From the NCBI GenBank assembly GCA_017632855.1, contig JAGBQM010000040.1, positions 1 to 46,944 on the forward strand: a DNA stretch of 46,944 nt. The letters are read 5' to 3'. The notes beneath the pieces were generated by a model. It had not been told where the DNA came from. It saw only the letters and a program-made list of their open reading frames with translations, and made no database searches. The position numbers and the translations under genes are program-made. Below are positions 42,510 through 46,944 of this stretch, piece by piece. The stretch is from Aeriscardovia sp. GTDB lineage: Bacteria > Actinomycetota > Actinomycetes > Actinomycetales > Bifidobacteriaceae. Within the stretch, counting starts at the first letter, position 1. Each line of letters opens with the position of its first letter.

Positions 42510-43742
42510 ATGACGAGTCCGATTCATGTCAATTCAGAGATAGGCAAGCTAAAGAGCGTGATACTCCACCGCCCCGGACACGAGGTGGAAAACATCACTC
42601 CCGAAATAATGCCCAGACTTTTGTTCGATGATATACCTTATCTTCCCATCGCCCAGCAAGAGCATGATCACTTCGCCGACATCCTGAGGGATGCGGGAAG
42701 CAAAGTGCTCTATCTTGAAGATCTCACTGCCGAGGCTCTGGCCGACGACAGCGTGAAGGAAAGCTTCATAGAGCAGATGCTTCAGGAAAGCGGGTACAAG
42801 TCCGGAGCCGTGTATACGGCCCTGAAAGAGTACCTTCTGTCCATGCCGACCAAAGACATGGTGGAAAAGACCATGGCCGGCATCAGGAAAGAGGACATAG
42901 ACTTTAAGCCCCACACCCTGGCCGAGATGTCGGAAGACGAAGATTATCCCTTCCTCACCGATCCCATGCCCAACCTTTACTTCACGAGGGATCCCGCGGC
43001 TTCGATAGGCGACGGCCTTACCATCAACCGCATGACCTACGCCATACGCCGCAGGGAAAGCATGTACATGGAGTACATCATCGCCCACCACCCCGATTTC
43101 GCCAACAAGGGAATCCACGTGTGGAGGGACAGGTACTGCAAGACCCGCATGGAAGGCGGAGACGAGCAGGTGCTGAGCAACCACGTGATGGCCATAGGCA
43201 TTTCCCAGCGCACGAGCGCCGACGCCATCCAGGATCTGGCCTCCACCCTCTTTGAGGAATCGGCCTTCGATACCGTTCTTGCGGTAAAGATCCCCCACAG
43301 CCACGCCATGATGCACCTAGACACCGTCTTCACCATGGTCAACTACGATCAGTTCACCATGGACGCCGAAATCCTGGACAAGAGGGGAGAATCGGAACTT
43401 TACCTGCTTCACCCCGGCAAGGACGGCGGAGTCAAGATCGAGACCAGAAACAAGCTCGACAAGACCCTTTGCGAGATTCTGGGCAAGAGCGAAATCGACA
43501 TCATGTTCACCGGAAACGGCGATCCGATCGTGGCCGCCCGCGAACAGTGGAATGACGGCTCCAATACTTTGGCCATAGCCCCGGGCGAAGTCGTCACCTA
43601 TGATCGCAACTACATCTCCAACGAGGTGCTGCGCAAGCACGGCATCAAGGTCCATGAGACCACTTCCAGCGAACTGGCCCGCGGACGCGGCGGCCCTCGC
43701 TGCATGTCTATGCCGATTGTGCGCGAAGATCTGAAAGAGTAG
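42510..43742 (+). CDS. arcA: Arginine deiminase
   Basis: Hydrolyses arginine to citrulline and ammonia, the first step of the arginine deiminase pathway. The 410-residue product has [15 protein letters not shown] at the start, [39 protein letters not shown] and the catalytic cysteine in GGPRCMSMP (Cys398). ATG 42510 with AAAGGTGG at 42497-42504 is preferred over GTG 42501, which leaves no room for a ribosome site; it also gives the standard family length. It is the first gene of arcABC. The ammonia raises pH, which fits acid defence. Confidence 0.97.
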   Translation: MTSPIHVNSEIGKLKSVILHRPGHEVENITPEIMPRLLFDDIPYLPIAQQEHDHFADILRDAGSKVLYLEDLTAEALADDSVKESFIEQMLQESGYKSGAVYTALKEYLLSMPTKDMVEKTMAGIRKEDIDFKPHTLAEMSEDEDYPFLTDPMPNLYFTRDPAASIGDGLTINRMTYAIRRRESMYMEYIIAHHPDFANKGIHVWRDRYCKTRMEGGDEQVLSNHVMAIGISQRTSADAIQDLASTLFEESAFDTVLAVKIPHSHAMMHLDTVFTMVNYDQFTMDAEILDKRGESELYLLHPGKDGGVKIETRNKLDKTLCEILGKSEIDIMFTGNGDPIVAAREQWNDGSNTLAIAPGEVVTYDRNYISNEVLRKHGIKVHETTSSELARGRGGPRCMSMPIVREDLKE

Positions 43743-43759
43743 TGGAAGAAAGGATAATT

Positions 43760-44806
43760 GTGGCAAAATTTGAAAACGTATTTTATGGCCGCAGCGTTCT
43801 GGCCTGCAAGGATTTTACGCCGAACGAACTGCGATACATGATTGATTTGGCTCTTCACCTCAAGGAGCTCAAGAAGCAAAACATTCCCCATCACTACCTT
43901 GAGGGAAAGAACATAGCCCTTCTGTTTGAAAAGACCTCCACCAGGACCAGGTCCTCTTTCGTAGTGGCGTCCCACGATCTGGGAGCTTATCCCGAATACA
44001 TGGACTCCACCGGCACCCAGTTCGGAAAGAAGGAGTCTGTAGAGGACACCGCCAAAGTTCTGGGATCCATGTTTGACGGAATCGAGTTCAGGGGTTACAA
44101 GCAGTCCACCGTAGAAGGCCTCGCCAAGTTCTCTGGAGTTCCGGTTTGGAACGGCCTGACCGACGAATGGCACCCCACTCAGATGCTGGCCGACTTTATG
44201 ACCATGAAGGAAAAGTTCGGCCACATTAAGGGCCTCACCCTCGCCTTTGTGGGCGATGGCAGGAACAACATGGCCAATTCCCTCCTCGTTGCAGGCACCA
44301 TGCTCGGAGTGAACGTCCGCATCGTCACCCCCTCCGCGCTCCACACCGATCAGAAGATCGTAGACATCGCCAATTCCTTTGCTAAGGAAACCGGAGCCAA
44401 CCCGATAGTGACCGACAACATCAAGGAAGGCGTCAAGGGAGCCAACGTCATCTACACGGACGTGTGGGTGTCTATGGGCGAAAACGACTGGGAGGAGAGA
44501 GTCAAACTCCTCAAGCCCTACGAAGTGAATATGGACCTTATGAAGATGACCGGAACTCCCGACGACGAACTCATCTTCATGCACTGCCTGCCCTCCTTCC
44601 ACGATCTCAACACCGTCTACGGCAAGGAAATCTTCGACAAGTACGGCCTCAAGAACATGGAGGTCACCGACGAAGTCTTCCGTTCCAAGTACGCATGGCA
44701 ATTCATTGAGGCGGAGAACCGCATGCACTCCATCAAGGCCATGATGGCCGTTACCTTGGCCCCGCTCTACATCCCGGCCTACGCTGTAAACGGGTGCAAA
44801 GAGTAA
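43760..44806 (+). CDS. arcB: Ornithine carbamoyltransferase, catabolic
   Basis: Splits citrulline by phosphorolysis into ornithine and carbamoyl phosphate. The 348-residue product has the carbamoyl-phosphate site STRTR at 60-64 (within [11 protein letters not shown]), the downstream [12 protein letters not shown] motif and the ornithine-site loop [11 protein letters not shown] 43760 has AAAGGA at 43749-43754 and is preferred to GTG 43742, which overlaps the arcA stop. Its place between arcA and arcC makes the catabolic role clear. The arcC ATG immediately follows the stop. Confidence 0.96.
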   Translation: MAKFENVFYGRSVLACKDFTPNELRYMIDLALHLKELKKQNIPHHYLEGKNIALLFEKTSTRTRSSFVVASHDLGAYPEYMDSTGTQFGKKESVEDTAKVLGSMFDGIEFRGYKQSTVEGLAKFSGVPVWNGLTDEWHPTQMLADFMTMKEKFGHIKGLTLAFVGDGRNNMANSLLVAGTMLGVNVRIVTPSALHTDQKIVDIANSFAKETGANPIVTDNIKEGVKGANVIYTDVWVSMGENDWEERVKLLKPYEVNMDLMKMTGTPDDELIFMHCLPSFHDLNTVYGKEIFDKYGLKNMEVTDEVFRSKYAWQFIEAENRMHSIKAMMAVTLAPLYIPAYAVNGCKE

Positions 44807-45760
44807 ATGGGCAAGCGTATAGTTGTAGCCCTTGGCGGCAATGCGATAGAGACTGCCACCGGAACTGCGGAAAGCCAGGAAGAGTCCATAAAGAAGACGA
44901 TGGAATCTCTGGTGGAGTTCATTAAGGACGGCTCTCAGCTCGTAATCACTCACGGAAACGGGCCTCAGGTAGGAAACCTCTTACTTCAGGAAGCCGCAGG
45001 ATCCACCAAGAAGAATCCCCCTATGCCCCTGGATACCGTAGGAGCCATGACTCAGGGCGAAATAGGATACTGGATGGAGCTGGCGCTTGATGCGGTGCTT
45101 GCGGAAAACGGAATGAAGAAGACTGTTGCAGCCATAATTTCGCAGACGGTAGTTTCCAAAGACGATCCCGCTTTTCTCAAGCCCACCAAGCCCATAGGGC
45201 CCTTTTACACCAAAGAAGAATGCGATGAGCTTAAGAAAGAGCATCCTGACTTTGTATATGTAGAAGACGCCGGAAGAGGATTCAGAAGGGTAGTGCCCAG
45301 CCCCAAGCCGATAAAGATGCTTGAAGTCGGAGTAGTCCTGGCAATGCTGGAGAAGGGCATGGTGCCCATCGCCTCCGGAGGCGGCGGGGTTCCCGTAGTC
45401 AGCGACGGCAAAGGCGGATATGTCGGAGTCGAAGGCGTAATTGACAAAGACTTCGGAGCTGCCCAGATGGCTAAAGACGTCGATGCCGACGAGCTGATAA
45501 TTTTGACGGCGGTAGACAATGTCTGCGTCAACTTCAACAAGCCCGATCAAAAGGCTTTGACGAATGTGACTGTAGAAGAGCTCGAGAAATACATGGCCGA
45601 GGGCCAATTCGCCGCCGGCAGCATGCTTCCCAAAGTGCAAGCCGCAATTAAATTCGTGACGGCTAAGCCCGACTGCAGGGCAGTCATTACTTCTCTCGAC
45701 AAGGTGGCGGATCTTGTCGCAGGGGTTCCGGGAGTGGGAACCATAATAAGAAGCAAATAA
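44807..45760 (+). CDS. arcC: Carbamate kinase
   Basis: Transfers phosphate from carbamoyl phosphate to ADP, giving ATP, CO2 and ammonia. The 317-residue amino-acid-kinase fold starts RIVVALGGNAIE, has THGNGPQVGNLLLQ near residue 48, GGGGVPVV in the middle and DKDFGAAQMAKDVDADELIILTAVD. Length is typical. Start directly follows the arcB stop. It is the last gene of the operon, and a strong terminator lies just downstream. No arcD arginine/ornithine antiporter is in the operon, so exchange must be done by a transporter encoded elsewhere. Confidence 0.97.
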   Translation: MGKRIVVALGGNAIETATGTAESQEESIKKTMESLVEFIKDGSQLVITHGNGPQVGNLLLQEAAGSTKKNPPMPLDTVGAMTQGEIGYWMELALDAVLAENGMKKTVAAIISQTVVSKDDPAFLKPTKPIGPFYTKEECDELKKEHPDFVYVEDAGRGFRRVVPSPKPIKMLEVGVVLAMLEKGMVPIASGGGGVPVVSDGKGGYVGVEGVIDKDFGAAQMAKDVDADELIILTAVDNVCVNFNKPDQKALTNVTVEELEKYMAEGQFAAGSMLPKVQAAIKFVTAKPDCRAVITSLDKVADLVAGVPGVGTIIRSK

Positions 45761-45771
45761 GCCCGCCTCTT

Positions 45772-45799
45772 AAAGCGCCCCGAAAAGGGGCGCTTTTTT
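45772..45799 (+). terminator. Intrinsic terminator of the arc operon
   Basis: AGCGCCCC (45774-45781) pairs with GGGGCGCT (45787-45794) around a GAAAA loop, followed by TTTTT. Confidence 0.92.
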
Positions 45800-45870
45800 A
45801 CGCTTGCATCATCCTTTTTTGCTTATTTGATATTCTCAATAAGAACAACATCTCAATGTGGGGAGCGTAA

Positions 45871-46800
45871 GTGGGAAGGCGGAGAAAATCTGCTGGCAAT
45901 TCTAAATCTCGTTCCAAGCACGGGATTAGTTTTTTAATACTGTCGATTTTACTGATGCTGACAGGCATTGGAATAACGGCATATCCTCTAACGCTTACCA
46001 TTAAAAATTACATAGATCACGAAAAAGTAATTAACGAAATCAGCGAAGAAGACAAAGAACTTCCAAAAATCAGGGCAAATCAGGAAATTGAAGAGGCCCA
46101 GCAATATAACGCGGCTCTGGCTAAAAGCGGGCAGTACTTGATAGGGCAGGGGGCTTCCGACTTCATAAGCAGCGGTTCCAATAACAACGTGACGAAGAGT
46201 CCGGCATATTTGAAATATTTGAGCATTTTAAACGGTCAAAATGATGAAATAGAGGGATATGTGTCCGTGCCCGAGTACGGAATCAACCTTCCCATTTATC
46301 ACGGAACTGCCGAGTCTTCGCTTTCCAGAGGAGCGGGGCAACTTTACGGGACCTCTTTTCCGGTAGGGGGCCCGTCCACAAGATCGGTAATTTGCGGCCA
46401 CACGGGCGTCGTATACGCGATGCTTTTCACCAGGCTGATGCAAATGAAGATCGGAAACTTCTTCTATATAGACGTATTGGGGCATGCCTTGGCATACAAG
46501 GTAGTGAACATAAAGATAATTCTCCCCAGCGATGTGGATGCGATAAAAATCGTTCCGGGAGAAGATCTTGTCACCTTGCTTACCTGCTACCCGTACGGAA
46601 TCAATACCCATAGGTTGCTTGTAACCGGAGAAAGGGTGCCGCTGGGCGACCTTTATCACGCCAATCTCATAGACGGCCTGTTCATAATCATCTGGAGCGC
46701 GGCCATAGCGCTCCTCCTCTTTATAATCTTTTGCCTCATGATTAAGAGGTGGAGGCATTGGATAAGGATGTACCACGCCCATAACAGGAAGAAACATTAA
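45871..46800 (+). CDS. Class C (pilus-type) sortase
   Basis: This 309-residue membrane-bound transpeptidase has an N-terminal helix near 20-42 and a catalytic domain with IYHGT, GHTG (His177) and TLLTCYPYGINTHRLLV (Cys239 and Arg248). A second helix near 270-295 with a basic tail marks class C enzymes that polymerise pilins or attach surface proteins. The usual lid motif (Asp-Pro-Trp/Phe) before the catalytic barrel is not visible; the segment reads GASDFISSGSNNN instead. GTG start with GGGGAG upstream. No pilin gene is in the window; one may follow to the right. Confidence 0.9.
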   Translation: MGRRRKSAGNSKSRSKHGISFLILSILLMLTGIGITAYPLTLTIKNYIDHEKVINEISEEDKELPKIRANQEIEEAQQYNAALAKSGQYLIGQGASDFISSGSNNNVTKSPAYLKYLSILNGQNDEIEGYVSVPEYGINLPIYHGTAESSLSRGAGQLYGTSFPVGGPSTRSVICGHTGVVYAMLFTRLMQMKIGNFFYIDVLGHALAYKVVNIKIILPSDVDAIKIVPGEDLVTLLTCYPYGINTHRLLVTGERVPLGDLYHANLIDGLFIIIWSAAIALLLFIIFCLMIKRWRHWIRMYHAHNRKKH

Positions 46801-46944
46801 GGGTTTCCCGACACGCCGACCCTTGTCGCCCTTCCTCCCCTCTTACTATCATCTTATAAGTCACTTGCGGAGGACGCCTCCGCACAGTTAGCAGGTTGAG
46901 AACTCAAAAGCGTTGATCGTGCATCAGCCCTCCGGCATGGAGAA
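46801..46944. other. Right-end non-coding stretch
   Basis: No gene is seen before the window ends. A perfect 8-bp hairpin, TGCGGAGG (46866-46873) with CCTCCGCA (46877-46884) around ACG, has no T-run. Confidence 0.4.

Noticed and set aside
43610..44953. 447-codon open frame antisense to arcB
   Set aside because: arcB is unmistakable; the antisense product has no domain pattern.

Overview
The window is a chromosomal segment that contains the replication origin of a mid-GC actinobacterium (Actinomycetota). Several genes point to that phylum. They include a MurJ/MviN flippase fused to a pseudokinase, a DUF6049-type secreted protein between a NUDIX hydrolase and murJ, a DUF3566 protein after gyrA, a DUF721 protein between recF and gyrB, an Rpf/APF-like transglycosylase next to rsmA, and the order rpmH-dnaA-oriC-dnaN-recF-gyrB-gyrA. 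The gene set would suit a host-associated fermenter, perhaps related to Bifidobacteriaceae or Actinomycetaceae, but I cannot place the genus. Arginine is encoded largely by AGG/AGA and isoleucine often by ATA, even in housekeeping genes.

Layout. 1-1555: the 3' end of a secreted lysozyme-fold protein, then rsmA. 1527-4281 (minus): two tandem MATE exporters. 4445-12600: a LytR_C protein, the tRNA nucleotidyltransferase (minus), then a NUDIX-DUF6049-murJ operon. 12777-22129: a block sitting between murJ and trxB, two genes I believe are normally near each other in actinobacteria. It holds two GadC-type antiporters, two tandem ATPase-permease ABC pairs and a glutamate decarboxylase. 22206-26930: trxB, then the minus-strand cluster rpmH-rnpA-yidD-yidC-rsmG-parA-parB with near-continuous overlaps. 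In it parB is reduced to its N-terminal domain and jag is missing. 27029-36793: dnaA, oriC, dnaN, recF, DUF721, gyrB, gyrA and DUF3566. 36774-41226: a glycosyltransferase, ahpC and an MgtA-type Mg2+ ATPase. 41312-45760: a YhiM/DUF2776-like membrane protein and an arcABC arginine deiminase operon behind a strongly folded leader. 45871-46800: a class C sortase.

Function. Much of the accessory content fits acid and stress survival: glutamate decarboxylation with two candidate antiporters, arginine deimination producing ammonia and ATP, a homologue of E. coli YhiM (linked to acid survival), Mg2+ import and peroxide reduction.

The clearest unusual signals are these. The oriC has mirrored DnaA-box trains at 11-bp pitch, a perfect hairpin and a DnaA-trio-like element. 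ParB lacks its DNA-binding and dimerisation regions, and I see no parS. The arc operon has a 69-nt structured leader. The second gadC is preceded by a small ORF with its own strong terminator. GyrB carries Asn, and GyrA Ala, at positions associated elsewhere with quinolone response. All calls come from reading the sequence and remembered family features; no database search was run.
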